A program made the translations under genes and the position numbers. Shown here one piece after another: positions 54,237 through 64,000 of a DNA stretch of 64,000 bases. The notes below the pieces were generated by a model that was not told the DNA's origin, searched no databases, and worked only from the letters and a program-made list of their open reading frames with translations. Location of the stretch: contig VNWV01000007.1 in the NCBI GenBank assembly GCA_009801085.1, positions 1,116,001 to 1,180,000 of the forward strand, written 5' to 3'. Position 1 is the stretch's first letter. Each line of letters starts with the position of its first letter. The DNA comes from Lasiodiplodia sp. COLG20 (lineage: Eukaryota > Ascomycota > Dothideomycetes > Botryosphaeriales > Botryosphaeriaceae).

Positions 54237-56801
54237 TCACCGCACCTCGCGCAGCGCCTTCTCCATGTCTGCCATATCCAGCTCATCCTTGCAGACACCG
54301 CCCTCGCAAATTTGTACACGCGGCGCCTTCACGTCAAGGTTTTTGAACAGCTCATTTCTCTTGCGTAACCACTCGCTCTTGGCGCCCTCGCCCAGTCGCG
54401 CGACTGTCGTGTTTGTAGAGATTCGACTTCTTGCCTTGCTGACGGCCTTCTCGACATTGTCGCCCTTGCCAGTTGCGACGATGCTCTTCATACCCAGCCT
54501 CAATGCCACGATGCTGCTAAGCATGCTCGGGAATAGGAATGGGTGTTGCATGATCTCGGCCTCGAAGGCTTCGCACGTCTCCTTTGCGCGCTTCGTGTAG
54601 TCTGCATCCTCAAGCAGAGCGCCGAGACGGTACAAGTTTCCAGCGGAGACACCGTTCGTGCTGGGCTCGGCATTGTCCATTCCATCCTTCAGGCGTAGGA
54701 TGAGATCGCTTTGACCTTCTGCGGTGGAAAAGAATCCCCCAGAAGCAGTGTCCCAGAAGCGCTTGATTTGCGTCCGTTGTAATTGGTCGGCGAATTCGAG
54801 GTAGGAATCATCGAAAGTAGCCTCGTAGAGATCAATTAGACCAGAAATAAGGAATGCATAGTCATCTGCAAAGGCAGGCGCCTCTCCAGGGCCTTGGCGG
54901 TATACGCGCTTGAGCGAGGCATCCGCAGAGTTGTATAGCGCCGATTTGATGAAGCGTACCGCCTTCTCTGCCGCCTGACGGTAGGTGCTAGCCTTGTCAG
55001 AGCCGGTCGCTTCAAGGAACGCGCTGAATCGTGCAAGAGCACCAATAGCAAGACCGTTCCAAGAGACGACAATCTTATCATCCAGGCTTGGGCGGGGCCG
55101 TTCCTTGTTCCTGTGCTCCAGCAGTCTCTTCCTTCCACTTTCGAGTATCCTGTTCACTTCGTCTTTAGACAGTCCAAACTCCTTGGCAAGGGCCTCTGGT
55201 GTGGAATTGATGGCTAGAACGTTCTGGTTGATAAGCTCATCGTGCGCATCATGCTCAGGGCTGACGTTGCCATTTTCGCGGACGTTGAAGTATCGACCGC
55301 ACACCTCTGCATCCTTCTCTCCCAAGATCGTCTTAAACTCTTTCCTGGTCCACACGTAGAAAGCACCTTCACGCTTCTCTTTATCGTTGGGACGGTAAAG
55401 CGAGTCTGCATCCTCGGAAGAGAAGAATCCGCCATCTGCAGATTGCAGAGGAGGACTGGTAAGGTATGTTGCGATGTCATGAGCGGCATCAAGAAGCTCA
55501 GTGTCCTTGGTCACTAGATAGGCATCGAGATAGGCAGTGAGAAGTTGCGCCTGATCGTATAGCCTGCGACAGTCAGGAAAGGCTGAAAAAATGAGGCGCG
55601 GGAGACTTACATCTTCTCAAAGTGAGGCAGGCTCCAATCCTGTGTTACCGAATACCGGGCAAAGCCATTGCCGACCTGATCATGGATACCTCCACGGGTC
55701 ATCCTCCGGAGGGTCTCAACAGCCATCTCTTTCGCTTGCACACATTCCTTGTCACCAACAACATGCTCTACGGCCTCGGGATATTGCTCAAGGCGCAGCA
55801 AGAACGACAGGTTGGCTGGAGTCGGGAATTTGGGCGCCTTGCCGAAACCAGCATTCTGCTTGTCGTACTTGTTGGCAAAGTGGGTGTATGCCTCCTCCAG
55901 CAATTCTAGGTCCAAGCCGTCTCCAATAACACCCTCGCCGCGCTTGCTGAGAGTACCTTCCTGGGCAAATTCACGAAGCTGAGCTGTGACCTCCTTCGCA
56001 GACTCCAGGCACCTTTGGCGTTGGGTTTGCCATACATCCTTGATCCTCTCCAATATTTCCAGGAACGAAGGATGGTCACCCAGAACAGTGGTAGAGCCAG
56101 GGCCGGGCCAGTAAGTGCCACCGAAGATGGGCTCAAGGTCCGGAGTGATGAACACATTGAGCGGCCAGCCACCAGAGCCAGTGGTGGCCTGCACGTAGTT
56201 CATGTATATGCGGTCGACATCGGGGCGCTCTTCGCGGTCAACCTTGACGGGGATGAAGTTGCTGTTCAGGATGTTCGCAATTTCCGGATTCTCGAACGAC
56301 TCGCGTTCCATGACATGGCACCCTATACATCCGTTAGATGCTGTAGGGCCCCGCGTTTGCAGCTTGGGACATACAGTGGCAGGCAGCATACCCAATGCTC
56401 ACAAACAGTAGCCTGTTTGTCTTCTTAGCCAAGTCAAGGGCTTCGGGGCCCCACGTTTGCCATGCGACAGGATTGTGCATGTGGCCGCGCACCTAGTTCG
56501 ACGTTAACGGCCATGGCTCTGCGGAAGCCGGGGCTACGGTAGGACGTACGTAGGGACTTCTGCTCTCGCTCAGCCTGTTAGCCAGCTTGAGCTGGCTCGC
56601 GACCGGGCCGCCCTCGGCCAAATCCCTTACATCCATCGCGCGACTGGAAGCTCGACAGGTCTGCTGCAGGGGAAGGAGAGAGGTTGCAGCGGGTCTGGGA
56701 GGACGAATGCCGCGTGACGAGGTCGGTGACGCGAGCGGGAGCGTTCGGAACCGCGGGGGTGTTGTGAAAGGTCGTAGCAGCTGCGAATGCCAACGGCGCA
56801 T
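54237..56801 (-). CDS. SPATA20/YyaL-like DUF255 protein
   Basis: Four exons: 56801-56550, 56492-56375, 56322-55611, 55563-54237; 802 residues, all in phase. Residues 1-60 are Arg/Pro-rich and free of acidic residues, a mitochondrial presequence. The family begins with NRLSESRSPYVRGHMHNPVAW and a thioredoxin-like domain with CHWC at 122-125 and HVMERESFE, then VKVDREERPDVDRIYM. The C-terminal ~500 residues resemble an alpha/alpha barrel of six-hairpin glycosidase type (GGIHDQVGNGFARYSVTQDW, HFEKMLYDQAQL, GGFFSSEDADS). The family is universal from bacteria to man (sperm SPATA20) with no proven activity. ATG 56801 was preferred to a later in-frame ATG because of the targeting sequence. Divergent from the Crt10-like gene, with TATCGATAA between them. 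Confidence 0.9.
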
Positions 56802-57169
56802 GCAGAGGTGGCGACGTCTCGTGGAGAGAAATGCGCTCGATGCGTGGATGCCCGAGGCGAGGCGCAAGAAAGTCGGCGGGCAAGCAACGTCAAAGGCCGG
56901 TCATGCAGGTGCGCGGCCGGAGCCCCGCTTGGGTGCAGGGATCGCGAGCTTTCGCGAGTCAAGTCTCTAGCCGCTATCGATAACGACCTTCGCCGCTGCA
57001 TCTCGCCGCAACTTCCGTTCCTGTATCACCGTCGCACCCCGCTCATCTCGAGATATGACCGTGCCTGGAGTCTCCACTACCCGTCCCGCGCCTCCAGTCT
57101 AGGTAGTCAGCCCAGTAGTTCTCGGCTCCCTGCACGCTGCCTTGCTCGACTCAGCGCAGCTACGTCAGC
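56802..57169. promoter_or_regulatory. Divergent promoter, SPATA20-like / Crt10-like
   Basis: 368 bp with TATCGATA at its centre (56975-56982). Nothing else recognised. Confidence 0.5.
56975..56982. promoter_or_regulatory. TATCGATA palindrome, copy 4
   Basis: Context GCTATCGATAACG, 174 bp from ATG 56801 and 188 bp from ATG 57170. Confidence 0.5.
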
Positions 57170-59236
57170 ATGGACCGTCCCGCCCATCCACACGCCCTCA
57201 AGGAATTCCCAGCAACGCCTCTGGGTGTTCAGAGTGGGATTGAGCGCTTTCCAAGGAGAAACAGAGCTACCAACCCTCCCCCTCGAATCGAGTCCTGGCG
57301 CTGCAATCTGGTCAGTCGAGCCATTCCCGATCACGTGTATTCGCAATTGACATCGCCAAAAGACTGCTCTTTCTCACATCCACAATCTTTACTTTGTAGC
57401 TTCCCGCTACGACGTCCTTGTGTACGAACCGAACTTCCCGGATCAGAAGCTATCGGCTCAGCCAAGCCTCATCCTTTCTCCCACTGTGCACACCGATACC
57501 GTGCCTGATTTCACTGATCTAGCACCCCTTGGCTCCGGCCGAACCATTAACCACCTCCTAGTAGACTTTCTGGGAAATGACGAAATATTGCTTCTTGCAC
57601 TACACGATGGTCGCGTCATTGGCTACCACGTCAACCAGATCCAGCGTGCCATTGACCGGCGCCAAGAGCCAAACTGTGTGGAGACCATCAAGGGCGATGA
57701 TGTGCGCCCGTTCTTCTCCGAAGATGTTGGCAGCAGTGCGTGGGGCCTAGCGGTTCACCGAGAAGCGCGTATGATCGCAGTCAGCTGCAACTCTCACACC
57801 GTCACCGTCTTTGCACTTGCCCTGACCAAAGATTTATTACCCAAAACCCGCTCATGGCTGCCGGACAGGTCTCAACAGCACAGGATAGTCACTCCAGAGA
57901 CTGGACAAAATATTCCGTGTGTAGCAGTCTGCAACACGGGCGATGACCCCGAGGGCCGGTGGGTCCTCACCAGCGACATTGACGGCTTCAGCAGGATAAT
58001 GGACCTCGCTCGATGCTTCAGGAGGGAGTACCCTGCCGTAGACATGCACGCACATAGATTCTGTGCCATGGCTGAGGTTTCCGGACAGAAACAGTGTGGC
58101 TGCGAATTCCTCGAGCAGGGCATGCGATACTACCTGCACGCGAGTAAGTGCTGCCTGTTTCTATCCGTTCCGCTCCCTGTGTTTACCAGACTCATCTTGA
58201 CCTGTCCTTAATGTTCGTTTTGCAGATTTTGAGAATTGCATTGCATATTCTAAATCATGTGCTTAAAACACCAATTGCTGACAAGAGACTTCAGCTTGGG
58301 GTGTTATGTGGCTTGACCGAAGAGCTTTCAAGCGAACCGAGACTGTCAGCGAAGCTTTAGGCTCAGAAGGTGTCCCACTGAAGGTCGAAAGGATATCCCC
58401 AACATTGAATTGCTATGACAACAGCAACAGCCGACAGCGTGTTCGAAATTCTAGCACCATATATGGCTCCGCAATCGGTCGACTTGAGGAAGAATCAGAT
58501 GAATCATCCGAGGACGAAATTGACTTAACGGAGCCTCCCATGGAAGGCGACTTCGATGGCATTCAACTCAAGTATGTCGACCCCAGATCAGGTTCCCTTA
58601 GCTTAGAAAGCAGATTATAGCATCCGATCGGAAGCTGGAGCTTATGATTTCCTGCACAGGAGAGTACCGCGCAATCCTCAAGGTCAGGTCACTACTCAGA
58701 TCAAAATTCCGGCTTCACCAATAATACGGCTCTCGGTGAAGGACATATTCTTGATCCAACCACGGAGTACGAAGTCACCAGAGCGTCCCCCCATCGGCTT
58801 CTTCGACCCTTTCTTCCAGCATATCAAACGGAACCCCTTCATGGACCGAGTATGCATGCACGACCGCATCAACTTGTTCGCCCAGATTGTCGAACTTGGC
58901 ATCGTGGTGGTCGGCTCAGCCAAGGGACGGGTTGCCATCATGTCTTTGACACAAACAGACGAGACGGATCCAAAGAGCCGGAGACCACTGTATGGATGCA
59001 GGATGGACTGTATTCTGCCTTTCCGAGACCAGGAAGAGAGGGGAGATCGGCCGCTTGCACCATTGGCTGGGATCGCTGCAGGACCAGTGCAAGGCATGCT
59101 TGGCCGCCAGGCAGACTACTCGAGGAGGTGGAGACTGCTCATGATGTACGTGGATAACTCGGTATTGAGTTACGAGCTAGGAAAATCCCGGGAGGGCCGG
59201 GTGACGGTGCATGAGTTTGGTGGTCTCGTTGTGTAG
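57170..59236 (+). CDS. Crt10-like beta-propeller protein
   Basis: Exons: 57170 to about 57314, 57400-58143, 58226-58258 (33 nt), 58295-58571, 58621-59236; about 604 residues. The start MDRPAHPHALKEFPATPLG followed by GVQSGIERFP and later blocks (INHLLVDFLGNDEILLLALHDGR, SSAWGLAVHREARMIAVSCN) match my memory of fungal Crt10 proteins, whose yeast member represses ribonucleotide reductase genes. The fold is probably a WD40-like propeller. An acidic linker (EEESDESSEDEIDL) separates the C-terminal part. Junction 1 is unsettled: the acceptor at 57399 is clear, but the good donor GTCAGT at 57311 is out of phase, and only a weak donor at 57315 keeps frame. Either that donor is used or the copy has a small indel. 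Exons 2-5 join cleanly. Confidence 0.65.
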
Positions 59237-59971
59237 CGGACGGACAGGGGATCGCAACCAATTTTCGGCTTCACATTGGAATATTGCATTGGACCAGTGT
59301 AGTTCGCATAAGAAGTGGTCAAGTTGAAATCAAGATCAGCCAAGACAGTCAAGCCCTCGATGCCCCACAGATTGATGCCGAGCTCTCCGTACAGGGCAGT
59401 TGAAGCGAGTTTTCGGACGTACATGGGAATTTTCCAAGCATCAAGTACATCTAGGTACCAGATTCAATTCCCAATATAAGCGGAACGCTATATCTCTAGT
59501 ACGAAGCCTCGGGGAAGCCAAAGTGATTTGTTTGTTGGTAAGAGTAGCAGCAGATGTGGCGCATGACTCGTGCCACCGGTGATGCTTAGCGCTAGCGATC
59601 GTCCTCGTGCCCACTATTTCTGCAGCTCCAAGACATCCTGCTCTCCCCCGTCCCTCTCCCACTCTTCCACCACGCATCCGCCGACATCACCTCCCTCCTG
59701 CTGGAACACGTCGGCAACCGTTGAGCGGCCCCGGGCTGAGATTGAGTAAAAGTGGCGTCTACCACGGCACAGACAACAGTTCAAACATTCGTCGCAAATG
59801 ATTCAATAACACTTGTGGAGACCGTTTTCACCGCTGTTCATCCCGTCCAGCCGTCACCCGTCTGCCAGAACGTGCTTAGAGCTCCCTAACACCTGTTTCA
59901 CGGAGGCGCAACATTCGCCTCCGCATTATTTTCAACCTCATTCTTGATCTTTTTTTCAAAAGGCCGCCATT
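59237..59971. other. Spacer, Crt10-like to antiporter
   Basis: 735 bp. An 84-codon minus-strand frame at 59424-59170 starts with ATG but overlaps the Crt10-like 3' end and shows no similarity. The rest is promoter and leader of the antiporter. Confidence 0.4.
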
Positions 59972-62112
59972 ATGCCGAGCCTCGACGTCTCCAACTTCAA
60001 CATCGTCTGCGCGACGCTTGGCGGCTTCGTCACCATGTTTGGACTGGTGTCCTTCCTGTGCAAGGAGAAATTCTACCTCTCTGAAGCCCGTGAGTCCAGC
60101 GGCCAACTGAGTCTTCGATCACGCATGCTCACATTACGTCATCCCAGTCATTTCTACGGTCGCCGGAGTCATCTTTGGTCCTAACGCGGCCAATTGGATC
60201 AGGCCTCACGACTACGCTCTCGGCTCCGAAGAGACGCTGAATACGATCAATCTGTACTTCACGCGCCTGGTGCTGGGAGTACAGCTGGTCATTGCAGGCG
60301 TGCAGCTCCCGAGCAGGTATCTGCAAATCGAATGGAAATCGCTCTCGCTGCTTCTAGGCCCCGGCATGACGGGCATATGGATGCTTACAAGCCTGCTTGT
60401 CTGGGCTATGGTGCCGAACCTCAGCTTCCTGCAGGCTCTAGCTGTTGGAGCCTGCGTCACGCCCACCGACCCGGTCCTGTCAAACTCAATTGTGAAGGGC
60501 AAGTTCGCTGACAAGAACATCCCCAAAGAACTTGCCAAGCTTGTTATCGCCGAGTCTGGTGCAAATGATGGTCTTGGCTATCCTTTCCTCTTCTTGCCTC
60601 TCTACCTGATCAAGTACCTTGGCCACCATGGTGCGGGCGAGCCGGGTGGAGTCGGCAAGGCGATGGGCCTATGGTTTGGTGAGACCTGGGGTTACACGAT
60701 TTTCATGAGCATTGCCTATGGTGCTACCGTTGGCTGGATCGCCAAGGAGCTCCTTCACTGGGCTGAAGAGAGGAGGTATGTCGACCGGGAGAGTTTCTTG
60801 GTCTTTGCAATCACCCTTGCTGTAAGTGCTCCTTGAACTGCCTTCATGAGGAGACTTTAGGACTGATGGAGCATGCAGCTCTTTATTGTGGGAACCGATG
60901 GTATGCTTGGAAGTGACGATGTCCTTGCATGCTTCATCGCTGGCAACGTTTTTACCTGGGAGTAAGTGCTCAACCCCTATACAGAACTTGTCTGATCTGC
61001 CACGATAGTGATTGGTTCCGTCTGGAAACCATGGACGACTCTCTGCAGCCAACGATCGACATGCTCCTCAACGTGTCCGTTTTCATCTGGTTTGGCGCCG
61101 TGTGCCCTTGGGACGTCTTCGCCCACAACAGCGTGATTCCAATCTACCGTCTGATCCCCTTGGGCATTCTAGTCCTGCTTCTACGCCGGCTCCCGGTTGT
61201 TGTAGGCATGCACAAACACATTCATCAGATAGAGCAGCTGCGCCAAGCGCTTTTCGTAGGGTTCTTTGGACCGATTGGCGTAAGCGCCATCTTCTATCTC
61301 TACATCAGCATCGAATTCCTGGAAGGAATCGTCGTCGACGGCGCCCAGCGCGAAGACGCGGCTCACCTCCAGGAAGTCATGTACGTGGTCATCTGGTTCC
61401 TGGTTATCTGCAGCATCGTAAGGACCCCCCACTTTCCCCAGCTTAACCCCTCAAGCTGACCAAGAAAACCCCACAGGTCGTCCACGGCCTCAGCATCCCG
61501 CTAGGCAAACTCGGCATCCAGATCCCACGCACCCTCTCCAACGCCGTCTCCACGGACCGCAACTCCGACGAGCCCGCCCCCTTCCACATCCGCTCCTTCA
61601 CCGAACAGTCCCTCCCCGGCATCCTGCGCAACCGCCACAGCAACACCGCTTCCGGCACCACTACCCCGCGCTCCGCCGCCACCGGCAGCACCGGCGCCAA
61701 CCTCCTCCCACGCCCGCTCTACCGCATCGGCGGCTCCGTCATCCGCAGCAAGAGCGGCTGCCAACAGCAGCCGCAGCCGCAGCCGCCAAAGCAGACGCCG
61801 ACGCCGCCGCTGCCGCCCGGCGACGAGAGCGATGCCACCACCACCACTACCGCCACCGAGCGGGAAGTCACGCGTCCGGTGCAGGTCGCGCGTGCGCCGA
61901 CGCGGATGCAGTCGATGGATCGGCCGGGCAATGCGGCTTCGTCTTCGTTGGCTGATGACGATTCGAGCTTCTCGGGCAGTAACCCTGCGGCTGTGTTGTC
62001 GCCCCGGCACACGGAGGGGCAGGAGCTCGTGCTGGGGCCGCGGACGATCAGGTTTGCGGATGGGTCGGCGAGGAACTATGGGACTAATTTGGGGAGTCCG
62101 AGGGATGAGTAG
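59972..62112 (+). CDS. Na+(K+)/H+ antiporter, Sod2/Nha1 type
   Basis: Five exons: 59972-60089, 60148-60821, 60879-60961, 61009-61417, 61477-62112; 639 residues with about 12-13 membrane helices. Transport-site motifs: CVTPTDPVLSNSIVKGKFAD and AESGANDGLGYPFLFLPLYL, with the paired acidic residues of CPA1 exchangers, then VGTDGMLGSDDVLACFIAGN. In the family the protein exports Na+ and K+ across the plasma membrane and sets salt tolerance and cell pH. The cytosolic tail begins VHGLSIPLGKLG, the C1 region conserved in fungal Nha1, and continues as a Ser/Thr/Pro/Gln-rich tail with likely phosphosites (TRMQSMDRPG). The tail is shorter than that of yeast Nha1 (985 residues in total). Confidence 0.9.
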
Positions 62113-62391
62113 GGGGGTGTTTTGGGTGGTGGGTGAGGTAAGGTTAGTGAGGTGAGTGCTTGAGTGGAGGTAGGTGAATAGACGGAGCGTTTGTATGGCT
62201 GAGGTAGGTTGATTATGGTGGGGTTTGCGAAGCGTTGCGTAGAGAACATATGTGCCGGTAGATGATGGCACCGAGAGACGTGGTTCAACACACATGTCTG
62301 TAGGCATAGAACGTTGAGAAATAGAGATACTACATAGAATCCTTGATACTGCTGCTGCATAAATGCAGGTGGCTGGTACATTCTCGGGTGA

Positions 62392-64000
62392 TCAAACTGC
62401 TCCCCTTTCCCGTAGCATGTTTGCTACCTGATGGTGATCTCCTCTCAATGCTAGTTCGAGGTTAGATTTTGCACCGTCGTTTCCTGGTGCGTTGACGTCG
62501 GCACCTGCATTGAGCAGTTTCTCCACAATCAAAACATGCCCGCGCTCTACTGCTATGTTCAGTACAGAAATTCCCCCATCCAATCCTGATTCTATTGCGT
62601 TAACATCGGCACCTGCATTGAGCAGTGCGTCGACTACTAGGAGATGATTCCGTGCTGTTGCTAAGTGGAGTGCTGTGTGTCTTTCCCGTAGTGCGTCAAC
62701 GTTGGCTCCTGCACTAAGTAGTTTCTCCACTACCGAAATATGGCCATACTCTGCTGCTTTATGGAGTGCTGTCTCTGCTTCATTGACGTTGGCGCCTGCG
62801 CTTAGTAGTTTTTCCACTACCGAAATATGGCCAAACTGCGATGCTGCGTGGAGTACCTGTGTTGAATTGGCGTCGGCGCCTGCACTAAGTAGCTTCTCCA
62901 CTACCGAAACATAACCTCTCTTCGCTGCTATGTAAAGTGCTGAGTTTGCTACATTGATGTCGGCGCCTGCATCGAGTAGTGCCTCGACTACTAGGGGATA
63001 GTTCCCTTCTGTTGCGGAGTAGAGTGCTGTTAATAGATAGGCCTCTGGATCTAGTGCGTTGACGTGGGCGCATGCACTAAGTAGCTTCTCTACTACTTGA
63101 AGATTACCATCCCCCGCTGCTGCGTAAAGGGCTGTTGTTACTGCACTGACGTCTGCGCCTGCATTGAGTAGTGCCTCGACCACTAGAAGATGACCATTTA
63201 CCGATGCGAAGTAGAGTGCTGTTCGTTTACGGTCCTCTTGATGTCGTGCGTCAACGTCGGCGCCTGCACTGAGTAGCTTCTCCACTACGGAAACATGACC
63301 ACCCAGCGCCGCCGCTTGTAATGCGGTCAGTCCGTCGTTTTTTGCTGCCGGTGCGTTGACATCAGCTTTTTCATCAAGCAGCCTTTTCACGATTTGAAGT
63401 TGTCCCCATCTTGACGCTCTCTGGAGTGCTGTTGCGCACAGGGGTATTGTTGGTGGCGCATTAATGTCGGCGTTTGCTTGAATCAGCCTTTCAACCATCT
63501 GGAGATTTCCCGTTGCTGCTACTTGTAGTGCAAAAGACCTCGCTTTTCGTGTCGTGTCACACGTCTTAAGCACCTTTTCAACCATCATCCACGTATCTTC
63601 CTTAGCGCTATGTTCGAGTAGCTCATCAGCTTGTTCGAGGCTCAGACGGTGCTGGCTCGTTTGCACCCACTCCAAGAGTCCGTAGTGCTGATGCTTTCGA
63701 ACAAAGTTCGCGATGGCTATTTTCCGATCTGACAGTCCTTCTAATGTCCACTCCGTTTCAAGTATGCTACTTTGACTAAGTAACAGATTGTTCCACAAAT
63801 TCCATGTCGGAGTAGACTTGGTGAAGTTCTTGCAATGGAAGATCCAATGTCTTAATGCGTACTGGAGAAATGGATGCGATCCGATGATACTTCGCAGCGT
63901 ACGTGTGTAGCTCTCCTGTTGCAGCAATGTAAAGTGGGCGTCTGTCCTTTGTTTCGATCGAATAAACTCGCTAACAAGCTGCGATGCCTTAGATACGGTT
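62392..64000 (-). CDS. Ankyrin-repeat protein, C-terminal part (probably NLR-type)
   Basis: Open from the right edge to a stop at 62392: about 535 residues with no start inside the window, so the gene continues beyond it. The first ~170 residues are helical (HFTLLQQES, HPFLQYALRHWIFHCKN), the layout that follows the NACHT NTPase in fungal NACHT-ankyrin proteins; the NTPase itself would lie outside. About eleven ankyrin units follow, many nearly identical (HISVVEKLLSAGANV repeated). Unit length varies from 28 to 36 residues, below and above the usual 33. These proteins act in heterokaryon incompatibility and perhaps in defence; that role is inferred from family architecture. The similarity of units implies recent repeat duplication. 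Confidence 0.85.
   Translation of the reverse strand, partial: TVSKASQLVSEFIRSKQRTDAHFTLLQQESYTRTLRSIIGSHPFLQYALRHWIFHCKNFTKSTPTWNLWNNLLLSQSSILETEWTLEGLSDRKIAIANFVRKHQHYGLLEWVQTSQHRLSLEQADELLEHSAKEDTWMMVEKVLKTCDTTRKARSFALQVAATGNLQMVERLIQANADINAPPTIPLCATALQRASRWGQLQIVKRLLDEKADVNAPAAKNDGLTALQAAALGGHVSVVEKLLSAGADVDARHQEDRKRTALYFASVNGHLLVVEALLNAGADVSAVTTALYAAAGDGNLQVVEKLLSACAHVNALDPEAYLLTALYSATEGNYPLVVEALLDAGADINVANSALYIAAKRGYVSVVEKLLSAGADANSTQVLHAASQFGHISVVEKLLSAGANVNEAETALHKAAEYGHISVVEKLLSAGANVDALRERHTALHLATARNHLLVVDALLNAGADVNAIESGLDGGISVLNIAVERGHVLIVEKLLNAGADVNAPGNDGAKSNLELALRGDHHQVANMLRERGAV

Noticed and set aside
59170..59424. 84-codon minus-strand frame
   Set aside because: Overlaps the 3' end of the Crt10-like gene, no similarity, no promoter features.

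Overview
This is nuclear DNA of a filamentous ascomycete (Pezizomycotina). The evidence is short GT-AG introns of about 45-80 nt with CTGAC/CTAAC-like branch sites, Zn2Cys6 regulator and fungal-only families (Cnl2/Nkp2, Mus7/Mms22, Chs7, Crt10, DUF7708), and compact, often head-to-head genes on both strands. A dothideomycete is a reasonable guess, but the sequence alone does not settle the class. I see no rRNA, convincing tRNA, CRISPR array, virus or complete transposon.

Layout. 0-7 kb: the 5' end of eaf3 (chromodomain), a Cnl2 kinetochore gene, an FAD amine-oxidase-like protein, the SNARE vti1 and a DUF726 hydrolase-like membrane protein. 7.2-14.6 kb: a small TIR-bounded element, then a divergent pair made of a DUF7708 protein with a ruined P-loop and a large AAA+ ATPase with intact Walker motifs. 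15-27 kb: sec17, a GatC/Gta3-like mitochondrial protein, two poorly known genes and the 2325-residue Mms22/Mus7 repair protein. 28-36 kb is accessory in character: a small membrane protein, an MFS sugar transporter followed by a Zn2Cys6 regulator, and a GPI-anchored Ser/Thr/Pro-rich wall protein. 37-51 kb: hem13, aminopeptidase aap1, a Pex11-family gene, a low-complexity membrane protein, TFIIH subunit ssl1 and a Chs7-family protein. 51.3-54.2 kb is the largest gap. 54-62 kb: a SPATA20/DUF255 protein, a Crt10-like protein and a Na+/H+ antiporter. The right edge holds the C-terminal part of an ankyrin-repeat (probably NLR-type) protein.

Gene models were built by joining exons by hand, requiring splice sites, phase and family similarity to agree. 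Most close perfectly. Three introns keep frame only with a GC donor, one junction (Crt10-like) stays uncertain, and one gene (Chs7-like) needs an 8-nt exon.

The most interesting signals: (1) the 9-mer TATCGATAA occurs four times in 64 kb, each time inside a head-to-head promoter of housekeeping genes, in three cases close to 180 bp from a start codon; (2) the divergent DUF7708 pseudo-NTPase / AAA+ ATPase pair is a candidate two-gene immunity or quality-control module; (3) ssl1 has a 627-nt intron, about ten times the local norm, with an FHA-like reading frame; (4) the GPI gene has an intron enlarged by tandem copies of its own 3' end; (5) ankyrin units have a shortened loop; (6) ACGCGT boxes precede the kinetochore and repair genes.
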